From contig NZ_JAGPOX010000009.1 in assembly GCF_019038435.1 (NCBI RefSeq), positions 1 through 64,000 on the forward strand: 64,000 nucleotides of DNA. The letters run 5' to 3'. A model generated the notes under the pieces. The model was not told the origin of the DNA. It saw nothing but the letters and a program-made list of their open reading frames with translations, and searched no databases. This stretch comes from Nocardia alni (GTDB lineage Bacteria; Actinomycetota; Actinomycetes; Mycobacteriales; Mycobacteriaceae). A program made the translations under genes and the position numbers. Of the stretch, positions 1 through 6,861 are shown piece after piece (the stretch's first letter is position 1; each line of letters starts with the position of its first letter).

Positions 1-144
1 GGCACAGTCTGGGTCAACGGCTGGGGTGTCCCCGACCCAGCCCTCCCCTGGGGCGGCCGCGCCGGCAGCGGCACAGGCCGCGAACTCGGCCGCACCGGAA
101 TCGAAGCTGACACCGAAGAAAAAACGGTCCACATCGGCCTCTAG
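1..144 (+). CDS. Aldehyde dehydrogenase, C-terminal fragment (5' end outside window)
   Basis: Frame 1 is open from the first base to TAG at 142-144 and gives the last 47 residues of an aldehyde dehydrogenase. The pattern is typical of the family end: GTVWVN, then DPALPWGG, then SGTGRELG, then a T-E-EKTV-type tail. In the family this segment closes over the NAD site and forms the oligomerisation strand. The gene has no start here because it begins before the window, so substrate and partners cannot be judged. It converges with the SMP-30-like gene on the other strand, with only about 54 bases between the two stops. Confidence 0.85.
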   Translation, partial: GTVWVNGWGVPDPALPWGGRAGSGTGRELGRTGIEADTEEKTVHIGL

Positions 145-198
145 AACGATTCCAGGCCACTTCGGACCTGCGGCTCCTGATACTGGAGTATCGCGACG

Positions 199-1107
199 TT
201 ATTGTTCGACTCGTGCCCGGAGCAGGTCGCCGCTCTCGGTGCCGAGAATCAAGGTCCCGGGGTGGTGCGGGTCTATGGCGACAGACGTCATCGGCTCGCC
301 CGACAGCAAGGTGCAGACCTGCCCGGTGGCCGGATCTACCTGTACCAGGCGGCCGGTTCCCGTGGCGAGGTACAGGACACCGTCCGGGCCGACGGTCATG
401 TCGTCGGGTAGTGGTGGGACGCCTCCTGAGCCGAGATCGGCGACGACCCGGGGGCGTGCCGGTGTGGCGATCGGGATTCGCAGGATGCGGCCGGTGGGGC
501 TGAATATCTGTGTGGCGTAGACGGAGTCGCCGGTGATGGCCAGTCCGTCGAGGCCGGGAATGCGCGCTTGGGCGCTCCACTGGGTGTCGACCGAGCCGTC
601 GGGCCGGATTCGGACGACGCCGGTCGAGGTGTCGGCCACGTAGAGGTTGCCTGCCGAGTCGAATGAGAGACCGTTGGCCATGCCCAGGCCGGATACGACA
701 ACGTGTGGTCCGGATGTCGGGCGATCGGGATCGAAACGGACGACGCCGCCGCCGTGGGAGCCGGGCGGCAGGTTGGTCGTGGAATCACCGAAATCGGCGT
801 ACACGAGGTTGTCGCGGGCCGCACGTACGGCGCCGGGGGAGTCGACCGCGACGCTCGCGGTGACGTGTCCGTTCTCGTCCACGCGCTCGACTACATTGCG
901 TGAAAGCCGCGAAACCCACAGTGCACCATGCCGATCGGTGCCGACATTCTCCGACCAGTCCAGACCGGGCGTCGTCGCGGCCGAGAGCGTACTCACCGTG
1001 GCATGCGGGCAGGACGGCTGGGCCCCGGCGGACATCGCCGGCATCGTCAACGTGGTTGCCGCCGCAACCACCGCTGTCACCGCACCGGCGATGCTCCGAA
1101 TCTCCAC
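199..1107 (-). CDS. Secreted SMP-30/gluconolactonase-like beta-propeller protein
   Basis: This 302-residue protein has a cleavable-looking signal peptide: an N-terminal arginine, a hydrophobic Ala/Val stretch, and an AGA cleavage region. The mature part shows repeated propeller blades such as GALWVS, GLSFDSAGNLYVAD, GLAIT and TVGPDGVLYLAT, typical of SMP-30/Gluconolactonase/LRE or NHL-type six-bladed propellers. The family includes lactonases and paraoxonase-like esterases, but the substrate cannot be read from sequence. I place the start at GTG 1107 (or 1110) rather than further upstream because GAGGAG lies at 1115-1120 and the signal peptide starts there. It is exported and appears monocistronic. 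Confidence 0.75.
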   Translation of the reverse strand: MEIRSIAGAVTAVVAAATTLTMPAMSAGAQPSCPHATVSTLSAATTPGLDWSENVGTDRHGALWVSRLSRNVVERVDENGHVTASVAVDSPGAVRAARDNLVYADFGDSTTNLPPGSHGGGVVRFDPDRPTSGPHVVVSGLGMANGLSFDSAGNLYVADTSTGVVRIRPDGSVDTQWSAQARIPGLDGLAITGDSVYATQIFSPTGRILRIPIATPARPRVVADLGSGGVPPLPDDMTVGPDGVLYLATGTGRLVQVDPATGQVCTLLSGEPMTSVAIDPHHPGTLILGTESGDLLRARVEQ

Positions 1108-1230
1108 CACGCGTCTCCTCGTCCATGGTCGTGAGCCACCACGATCGCAGATCGTGTGCGTCACGGGAAGTACACATAGGCCGCACCCCTATGCGTGGAA
1201 TCGGCGGCATGCGTGCTGGGTAGCCACGTG

Positions 1231-1518
1231 CTACCGGGCAGCCGGGTCGAACAGTGCCAACTGCCCCTGGTGCTCCCGGCCGGCGCCCAGGCTGCGCAGG
1301 CATCGGGCGCACGTGACTGCCGCGCGGGTGGGTTCCAGCGCCGACGGGGACCATCCGGCGACTCCTGTGTGGCACACCAGCTCTGGTGCGTACTCGTCGC
1401 CGATCCATTGGCCCAGGTGTACGGCGTGCACGGTGCGCCCTCGGCGTACCAGGGCGTGGACGCCCGGATCCCCGAATCGTGCGCGCGCGACCGCGGCGAA
1501 CGGCGCGATATCGGTCAT
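1231..1518 (-). CDS. Small hypothetical protein with a CH...CxxC possible metal site
   Basis: This 95-residue protein of unknown function has no clear family. Visible are a central LGQWIGDEYAPE-like stretch, then VCH and, about 25 residues later, CARC. The spacing of these cysteines and histidine would suit a structural zinc site. The ATG at 1518 is chosen because the residues following it look like a normal N-terminus, and the longer reading adds only eight residues. The competing 294-residue reading in another frame is arginine-rich and looks like a shadow. The gene lies downstream of the TetR gene on the same strand. Confidence 0.5.
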   Translation of the reverse strand: MTDIAPFAAVARARFGDPGVHALVRRGRTVHAVHLGQWIGDEYAPELVCHTGVAGWSPSALEPTRAAVTCARCLRSLGAGREHQGQLALFDPAAR

Positions 1519-1569
1519 ATGACCAACGATACGAGCGACCACCGACAGGTTTCGGTGTCGTCGCGGATA

Positions 1570-2190
1570 TCAGTTCGCCGTCAGCGCGGCCGCGAGCATC
1601 TTGGCCGTCACCGCCACCATCCTGTCGCGATCCGAGCCGGGGGGTCGTTGCAACGCGATCCGCAGGCACGCACTCGATGTGACGCCCATCGTGAGGAACA
1701 CCAGATCGTCCAGTTCGTTCTGCGACAGGTCCGGCCGGGCCCGGCGCGGTATGGCGCTACCGAGCGGCAGCAGACTGCGTTCCACCTCCTGCACCGTCAT
1801 GCGGTTGAGGTACGGCGGTATATCGAAAGATGAGGGTCCGGCTCCGGCCGCGAGGATCCGGGCGTGTTTCTCGCAGGCGGCGGTCAGCGCCTCGACGACG
1901 ATCAGCGCCGCGGATTCGACATCGTGGCGCATCGCCCGGCCGACCGCCTCGACGAGTTCGTAGGAGATCTCCCGCGCTGCCTCGTCGGCCAGTTCGGCGA
2001 GGATGGCCGAACGATCGGGGAAATACCGATATACAGTGCCGATACTGACGTGCGCGGCATCGGCGATCGCCTGCGTGGTCACCCACTCGACACCATGTTT
2101 GGACAGCAGCTTCCCGGCGCTGTCGAGCAGGCGGCGTCGCATCTCCACGGCCCGCCGCTGCTGCGGGCGGGAGCGGCCCCGAGGCGGCAT
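1570..2190 (-). CDS. TetR/AcrR-family transcriptional regulator
   Basis: This is a 206-residue one-component repressor. The N-terminal helix-turn-helix is clear: RRLLDSAGKLL, then TTQAIADAAHVSIGTVYRYF, the classic TetR recognition helix, at residues about 15-60. The C-terminal ligand domain is unassigned. The start at 2190 (MPPRGRS) is preferred over an upstream reading that adds 23 atypical residues. It is transcribed divergently from the MpaB-type oxygenase gene, starting 57 bases away, and an inverted repeat lies between them. The simplest reading is that it controls itself and that oxygenase. Confidence 0.88.
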   Translation of the reverse strand: MPPRGRSRPQQRRAVEMRRRLLDSAGKLLSKHGVEWVTTQAIADAAHVSIGTVYRYFPDRSAILAELADEAAREISYELVEAVGRAMRHDVESAALIVVEALTAACEKHARILAAGAGPSSFDIPPYLNRMTVQEVERSLLPLGSAIPRRARPDLSQNELDDLVFLTMGVTSSACLRIALQRPPGSDRDRMVAVTAKMLAAALTAN

Positions 2191-2217
2191 CCGGCGTCTC
2201 CCAAAAGTGAATAGAAG

Positions 2218-2232
2218 ATGAGGAATTCTCAT
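2218..2232. promoter_or_regulatory. Candidate TetR operator between tetR and mpaB-like gene
   Basis: ATGAG-GAATT-CTCAT gives perfect 5-bp inverted arms around a GAATTC centre. It sits in the 56-bp gap between two divergent starts, which is where a TetR autoregulatory operator is expected. No binding evidence exists beyond symmetry and position. Confidence 0.45.
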
Positions 2233-2246
2233 GTTTGCATAGTGGT

Positions 2247-3425
2247 GTGACAGAAGCAATCCCGAGGGTGCCCAACGCCTATGCCGCGATCCGCCGATAC
2301 GGCGAGCGCGGTCGCTTATGGCTCGAGGGGATCACGCACGCGGACCCGCCCGCCGACGCGGTCGTGGCGGACTTCGCCGGACTGCGGCCGGGACACGGCA
2401 TGGGAATGCTGCGGCACGCGCTGGAGCACGGCATCGACACGGTCGCCGATGCCCCGGCCTCGCTGCGGGCGCTGTTCGCCGCGGTCGACGCCGAACCGCT
2501 CTGGCTGGAGCACGCCCGCCTGGATCGCGCCGCGGGCCACCTGACGCGCCACACCTCCTCCTTCGCGATCGTGCTCGGGGCCGCGTCGCTGACCTCGGGA
2601 GCGATGAATTCGACCGCGGGCCTGCCGCTGGTGCTGACCGGCCGCTACACGACTCAGGCCGCGGTCCGATCATTGGAGGTCGGCTCCTGGCTCGAGGCGA
2701 TCCTCACGCCCGGGGGGCTGTCCCGCGACGGCGCCGGATTCGCACAGACGTTGCGGGTGCGCATAATTCACGCGTTCGTGCGCAGACACCTACTGACCGA
2801 GGGCAATTGGGACTCCGGCGCGGTGGGCGCGCCGATTCCGCAGAGCTTCATGGCCTTCACCCTCGCCGAGTTCGGCCATATCGCGCTGGCGGCCATGCAC
2901 AAGCTCGGAGTGCGGTACACCCCAGGCGAACTCGATGACATCTACCATCTGTGGCGCTATGTCGGGCATCTGAGCGGCGTCGGCCCCGAACTGAATCCGG
3001 CCGACGAGGCCGACCACATTCGCATCGAGGAGCTCTACACACTCACCGCGACCGAGCCGAGCGCCGACGACCGAATCTTCGTCCGCGCGCTGACCCACGA
3101 TTACCTCGCTCGCGAAGTGGCGCACCTGATCCCGTGGGGCGGCCGGGCCAAGCAGCGCCTCGCGGTCGACGTCGTGAACGGCCTGACCCGGGCGTTCATC
3201 GGCGACGGCCCGGCGACCATGCTGGCCGTCCCCGACACCCGGCTGAAGTACGCGCCCACGGTGCTGGGTCCGTTCCTGGGCGGCGTCAACCGCACCCTCG
3301 CCGCGATCCCGGGCGTCAACCAGCTGCGCACCAGACGCGCCTTCGCCCAGCGCGCCGCCCTCATGAACGAGCAGCGACAGCGTTACGGTGTCACCCACGA
3401 CATGGTCGACACCGCTCCGCACTAG
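2247..3425 (+). CDS. MpaB/rubber-oxygenase-type (DUF2236) family protein
   Basis: The protein has 392 residues from GTG 2247. The sequence pattern (GMLRHALEHGIDTV, RHTSSFAIVLGAASLTSG, SWLEAILTPGGLS-RDG, then a histidine-rich RVRIIHAFVRRHL helix and an AEFGHIALAAMHKLG helix) matches the oxygenase MpaB/Lcp catalytic-domain family. Members bind haem b through histidines and cleave isoprenoid double bonds, as in mycophenolate side-chain oxidation and latex cleavage. Several actinomycete members are uncharacterised. No signal peptide is evident, so it is probably cytoplasmic. A TTG start at 2235 is also possible. Regulation is likely by the divergent TetR. Confidence 0.75.
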   Translation: MTEAIPRVPNAYAAIRRYGERGRLWLEGITHADPPADAVVADFAGLRPGHGMGMLRHALEHGIDTVADAPASLRALFAAVDAEPLWLEHARLDRAAGHLTRHTSSFAIVLGAASLTSGAMNSTAGLPLVLTGRYTTQAAVRSLEVGSWLEAILTPGGLSRDGAGFAQTLRVRIIHAFVRRHLLTEGNWDSGAVGAPIPQSFMAFTLAEFGHIALAAMHKLGVRYTPGELDDIYHLWRYVGHLSGVGPELNPADEADHIRIEELYTLTATEPSADDRIFVRALTHDYLAREVAHLIPWGGRAKQRLAVDVVNGLTRAFIGDGPATMLAVPDTRLKYAPTVLGPFLGGVNRTLAAIPGVNQLRTRRAFAQRAALMNEQRQRYGVTHDMVDTAPH

Positions 3426-3493
3426 GAGTGCAGGACCGCATGTCCAGTGCCCTTCCGCGGCGGCAGGCCACCGCATGTTGACATCGGATGCTG

Positions 3494-3522
3494 TTGACAT
3501 CATGTGATGTCGATAATAATCT
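3494..3522 (+). promoter_or_regulatory. Sigma70-like promoter with overlapping palindrome
   Basis: TTGACA at 3494-3499, a 17-bp spacer and TAATCT at 3517-3522 form a good vegetative-type promoter. The palindrome GACATCA-TG-TGATGTC (3496-3511) overlaps the -35 box, and an extra half site (TTGACATC) lies 16 bases upstream at 3478. This layout suits repression by a dimer. The transcript would carry a leader of about 160 bases before the gene at 3686. Confidence 0.5.
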
Positions 3523-3604
3523 TGATGGAGTTATAGCACGACCAGGGCGAATTCGCCGTTGTGCCTGGTTCTTTCGGGCAAATAGGGCGTTTCGAGGAGT
3601 ATGC

Positions 3605-3682
3605 ATGCGGTGCGGGCAGGCGGCACGAACAGTGGTGCCGAATATCCTTCATCCGGGCACGGCGCCGGGCTATGGCAGGTGA
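3605..3682 (+). CDS. Possible 25-residue leader peptide
   Basis: An ATG at 3605 follows GAGGAG (3594-3599) at good spacing and opens a 25-codon frame (begins MRCGQAAR, ends APGYGR) that stops three bases before the GTG of the next gene. The strong ribosome binding site and tight junction suggest translational coupling. An alternative ATG at 3601 sits too close to the binding site. It has no recognisable family and could be a chance frame. Confidence 0.35.
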   Translation: MRCGQAARTVVPNILHPGTAPGYGR

Positions 3683-3685
3683 ATC

Positions 3686-4018
3686 GTGGCGACCCTACGG
3701 CCACTGATGCTGGGCTACCTGTGCGACGAGTTGGTGGATGACCCCTTGCGGTGGGAGGCGCTGCTCGCCGAGGTGGCAGCCGTCGAGGGCTTCGACCTGG
3801 GCGAGGTCTTCCACGAGCAGAAAATGGATTCGGGCCTGCTGCCTCCGCAGTTCCTCGCGCTGATCGATGCACTGCGCCGGGCCGACGCCCACGTCGTTGC
3901 GATACCGGCGGGCCATCTCAACGGTCACCGTGTACCGGAGGCCTCCCTCGTGGGCCGCCTGAGGGTCGGCGCCGACACCCGCATCCACGAGGTGTGCATC
4001 AGCCAGCTCACACGCTGA
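3686..4018 (+). CDS. Hypothetical protein, weakly like the serine-recombinase N-terminal fold
   Basis: This 110-residue protein is not recognised with confidence. The layout GYLCDELVDDPLRWE, then an amphipathic helix, FDLGEVFHEQ, and later FLALIDALRRADAHVVAIPAGHL resembles the resolvase-like domain (a first strand, helix, and a strand with a helix deciding a region). However, the catalytic serine and arginines of active recombinases are not visible and there is no DNA-binding tail. It could therefore be a non-catalytic relative or a regulatory protein. It follows the putative leader peptide and the palindrome-controlled promoter. Confidence 0.5.
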   Translation: MATLRPLMLGYLCDELVDDPLRWEALLAEVAAVEGFDLGEVFHEQKMDSGLLPPQFLALIDALRRADAHVVAIPAGHLNGHRVPEASLVGRLRVGADTRIHEVCISQLTR

Positions 4019-4133
4019 AACCCTCTCTCGCAGCGGACTCCGCCGGTCGAGTCGGCTGGTCATCGACGCCACGGCATGCATCGGTCAGCAGGCATCGCCT
4101 TGATTCGCAGCGGATTTCGTCATGTGTGACGGT

Positions 4134-4613
4134 TCATCGCGACCGATCGCCGTCCGTAGTGGTCTGGGCCAGTAGGGAGCCCAGCGCCTCGCGCTGGCTG
4201 GGGCCCAAGGTGCGGGTGACGGCCTCGCTGACGGCCTGGGCGAGGGCGGGGGAGTTCTCGGCGAGCAGGCGGCGGGCCTTGTCGGTGAGGGTGAGGGCGA
4301 TGCCGCGTTTGTCGCCGCGGACGGAACTGCGGGTGACCAGGCCGAAGTGGTGCAGGCAGCTGACCTGGTAGGTCATCCGGGTCTTCGGGCGGCCGAGCAG
4401 TTCGGCGATCCGGGTCATGCGCAGCGTGTGGCCGGGCTGGTCGGCCAGCAGGCACAGGATCAGGAAATCGTCGTGGGAGACCCCGAATGCCAGTTTGACG
4501 TGGGTGCGTAGCTGCTGTTCGACAGCGCCGGCGGCGGCCAGTATGCGCATCCAGGTTCGTACTTCGGCGGGCAGGAGTTCGCTGTCGCCGGACGGTTCGG
4601 ATTGATCTGCCAC
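4134..4613 (-). CDS. MarR-family transcriptional regulator
   Basis: This is a 159-residue winged-helix repressor starting at GTG 4613. Visible are the helices around VEQQLRTHVKLAFGVSHDDF, the recognition helix region RMTRIAELLGRPKTRMTYQVSCLHHFG, and the wing RGDKRGIALTLTDKARRL, all in MarR order. It is divergent from a DoxX-type membrane gene, with two near-identical palindromes in the 87-bp gap. It most likely represses both genes and is released by a small ligand or an oxidative signal. Two cysteines (one before the recognition helix, one after) could be redox-active, but that is inference. Confidence 0.88.
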   Translation of the reverse strand: MADQSEPSGDSELLPAEVRTWMRILAAAGAVEQQLRTHVKLAFGVSHDDFLILCLLADQPGHTLRMTRIAELLGRPKTRMTYQVSCLHHFGLVTRSSVRGDKRGIALTLTDKARRLLAENSPALAQAVSEAVTRTLGPSQREALGSLLAQTTTDGDRSR

Positions 4614-4633
4614 GTCACCAAGAATAGCAATGG

Positions 4634-4645
4634 TCCAAATTTGGA
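4634..4645. promoter_or_regulatory. MarR operator 1 (TCCAAATTTGGA)
   Basis: A perfect 12-bp palindrome, TCCAAATTTGGA, sits 21 bases upstream of the marR start. Its 10-bp core CCAAATTTGG recurs at 4671-4680, with centres 36 bp apart. The pair spans the divergent promoter, as expected for a MarR autoregulatory operator. Confidence 0.7.
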
Positions 4646-4668
4646 TGACCTGCTAGCGTGACAGCAAT

Positions 4669-4682
4669 GTCCAAATTTGGAC
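4669..4682. promoter_or_regulatory. MarR operator 2 (GTCCAAATTTGGAC)
   Basis: This 14-bp perfect palindrome lies 18 bases before the GTG of the DoxX-type gene and contains the same CCAAATTTGG core as operator 1. Occupancy here would cover the start region of the DoxX transcript. Confidence 0.7.
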
Positions 4683-4700
4683 CATATCCGAGGAGTTCTC

Positions 4701-5072
4701 GTGAACGTGCTGTTGTGGGTCGTGCAGGCCCTGCTCGCGGCCACCTTGATAGCGGTCGGCGCCTTGAAGATCCTGCGGCCCAAGGACAAGCTCGCGGCCA
4801 CCTTCGGCTGGGTCGAGCAGTTCTCCGTACCGGCCGTGAAAACCATCGGTGTCCTGGACGCGCTGGCAGGTCTCGGCCTGATTCTGCCCGCCGCCGTGAA
4901 TATCGCGCCGATCCTCGTCCCCATCGCCGCCCTGGGCGGCCTGGCCCTGGTCATCGGTGGTTCGATCGTTCACCTTCGCCGCTCCGAAACCTCGCTCGCG
5001 GCAATGAATGTCATCTACCTCCTACTACTGGCCTTGGTCGCGTGGGGCCGATTCGGTCCGTACCACTTCTGA
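4701..5072 (+). CDS. DoxX-family membrane protein
   Basis: The 123-residue protein has four hydrophobic segments: VLLWVVQALLAATLIAVGALKIL, the VKTIGVLDALAGLGLILPAAV region, LVPIAALGGLALVIGGSIVHL and VIYLLLLALVAWGRF. It also has the family signature GALKIL...K near the first helix and G-LE/D-GLGLILP in the second. DoxX-like proteins are small inner-membrane proteins tied to redox or thiol stress, with no known catalysis for most. The start at GTG 4701 follows AGGAG by five bases. A 24-base upstream ATG lies inside operator 2. It is controlled by the adjacent MarR. Confidence 0.8.
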   Translation: MNVLLWVVQALLAATLIAVGALKILRPKDKLAATFGWVEQFSVPAVKTIGVLDALAGLGLILPAAVNIAPILVPIAALGGLALVIGGSIVHLRRSETSLAAMNVIYLLLLALVAWGRFGPYHF

Positions 5073-5348
5073 CCGTGCGTTGATCAGCGCCGGTGCACCA
5101 TTCGCATGCAGTGCGAGTCCGGCGCCCAGCTGACTCTGGCTGTGCTTTGTCTGTGCGTGTTACCGTCAGCGGAAGGGGATCCATCGCTTGGGGGAGGGCA
5201 TCAGCGCCGCCGATGTAGCCGTGTGCCGCTGCCGTCGATGTCGGTGGGCTGCCGACGGCCTCCGATCCCGCTGACGCCGTGTCCGGCATCTCTCGTCGCC
5301 CGACGACCGCGCCGGACATGGTACCGAGTAGGCATTATGGTGTGCCGG

Positions 5349-6077
5349 ATGATCACTGTCCGAGCGAAGATCTGCGGGATCAGGAGCGAGTCCGATCTGC
5401 GGGCCGCGCTGGCCGCCGACGCCGATGCGGTCGGCTTCATTTCGGGTGTCACCCACTTCAGCGAGGACGTCGTGGACGCGGCGCATGCCCGGCGACTGTC
5501 GCGCCTGGTCCCGGCGACTGTCGATCGTGTTCTGGTCACTCATCTCACCTCCGCCGCGCAGATCCTCGACCTGGCCGACCGTATCAGCGTGGACTGCATC
5601 CAGCTGCACGGTTTGATCACGCTGGAGACCGTGCGCGCGGTCAAGGACAGAGCGGACGGGCGGCGGGTCATCCGCGCGGTGCATGTGACGGGGCCGGAGG
5701 CGATCGGGGCGGCGGTCGCGGTGGCTCCGGATTGCGATGGGATCGTGCTGGATTCGCGGTCGGCCAACCGGCTCGGCGGCACCGGGCGCACTCATGACTG
5801 GACGATCAGCGCCCGGATCGTGGACAAACTCGCCGGCCTCGGGTTTCCGGTGATGCTCGCCGGCGGGCTGAACCCGCACAATGTCGCGGCGGCGATCGAG
5901 GCGGTGCGGCCGTCCTGGGTCGACGTCAACTCCGGCCTCGACGATCCCCACGGCGACAAGGATCCGCTGGCCTGCGCCGAATTCGTCAGGGCGGCGCATC
6001 ACGCCCCGAGGCCGACCACTGTTCCAGACCGACCGCCCCGAGTACGAGAGCGCCTGCCCCGACCGTCGCCACGGTGA
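5349..6077 (+). CDS. trpF: Phosphoribosylanthranilate isomerase-like protein (TrpF)
   Basis: This 242-residue (beta/alpha)8 protein shows the TrpF signatures: KICGI with the catalytic-type Cys9, DAVGF, VDCIQLHG, GIVLDS with Asp135, GGTGRTHDW, AGGLNPHNV and VDVNSGLD. TrpF converts phosphoribosylanthranilate to the carboxyphenylamino-deoxyribulose phosphate of tryptophan synthesis. Most actinomycetes do this with the dual enzyme PriA and lack trpF, and no trp genes are nearby, so this copy may serve a secondary role. The last 26 or so residues are Pro/Arg-rich and run over the 3' end of the convergent EamA gene (92-bp overlap). An upstream reading from 5106 has an unlikely N-terminus. Confidence 0.78.
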   Translation: MITVRAKICGIRSESDLRAALAADADAVGFISGVTHFSEDVVDAAHARRLSRLVPATVDRVLVTHLTSAAQILDLADRISVDCIQLHGLITLETVRAVKDRADGRRVIRAVHVTGPEAIGAAVAVAPDCDGIVLDSRSANRLGGTGRTHDWTISARIVDKLAGLGFPVMLAGGLNPHNVAAAIEAVRPSWVDVNSGLDDPHGDKDPLACAEFVRAAHHAPRPTTVPDRPPRVRERLPRPSPR

Positions 6078-6861
6078 GCCGGGTACCTGTGCACAGCGCC
6101 CCCACCAGCGCGGCCACGACCGCCTCGTTGAGCCCGATGATGCTCGCCGTCGTCGCGTCCAGCCGCCGCAGAGCCCGCCAGTAGAGCGCGAATCCGGGAC
6201 CCAGCAACAGCGCACCGACGGCGAGCAGTTCGGCCGCCGAGCGCGGTGTCGGCGGGTCGATCGCGAGCAGCGGGGTGCCCGCGATCGCGGCCAGCAGGAT
6301 CTGCAGACCCGCGGAGGTGACGGTCGAGCGCGCCTCCGCCTCCCGGGCGATCAGGCTGACCAGTATGGCCACGCAGGCCGCACTGGCCAGTGCGAGAAGA
6401 CAGCCCGCAGCGACCTCGCCCACCGCCAGACTTGCGGGATGATGTGTGGTGACCAGCCACATCGCCGCACCGACCAGCAGCAGTTCGATCGCGACCGGCA
6501 CGGTGGGCGGCCGCCGGCCGCGCACCAGGCCGATGCTGATGAGCAGCACCGGTGCGGCCAGGTGCAGCGGTACCACCACCGGCAACGGGCCGATCCGCAA
6601 CGCGGTGACGTACAGGACCAGATTGGCTGTCTCCAAGCCGCCGAGTCGCAGGTAGAGAGCCGGGTGCGCGACGAACGCGCGCCACGGATTCTCCCCGCGC
6701 AACCGGGCCACGATCAGCAATGTCGCCGCGCCACCGAACGCGACCAGGCACGAGGTCGTCGGCGCGGCCAGCACGGCGAGCAGCGCACTGGAACCGCCCC
6801 ACAGGACGGTGACGGCCACCATCAGGGCGAGTGAGACCAGCCGGGTGGGCACGGTCGTCAC
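5986..6861 (-). CDS. EamA/DMT-family transporter
   Basis: A 291-residue membrane protein with about ten hydrophobic segments in two repeats, in the order of the drug/metabolite transporter superfamily. Visible are VAVTVLWGGSSALLA at the start and LNEAVVAALVGALCTG...VGAGALVLGAVGLE at the end, the typical second EamA-domain finish. The start is GTG 6861, overlapping the upstream gene's stop by four bases (GTGA), so the two are translationally coupled. Substrate unknown. Its 3' end overlaps trpF antisense by 92 bp. Confidence 0.85.
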   Translation of the reverse strand: MTTVPTRLVSLALMVAVTVLWGGSSALLAVLAAPTTSCLVAFGGAATLLIVARLRGENPWRAFVAHPALYLRLGGLETANLVLYVTALRIGPLPVVVPLHLAAPVLLISIGLVRGRRPPTVPVAIELLLVGAAMWLVTTHHPASLAVGEVAAGCLLALASAACVAILVSLIAREAEARSTVTSAGLQILLAAIAGTPLLAIDPPTPRSAAELLAVGALLLGPGFALYWRALRRLDATTASIIGLNEAVVAALVGALCTGTRLTVATVGAGALVLGAVGLEQWSASGRDAPP

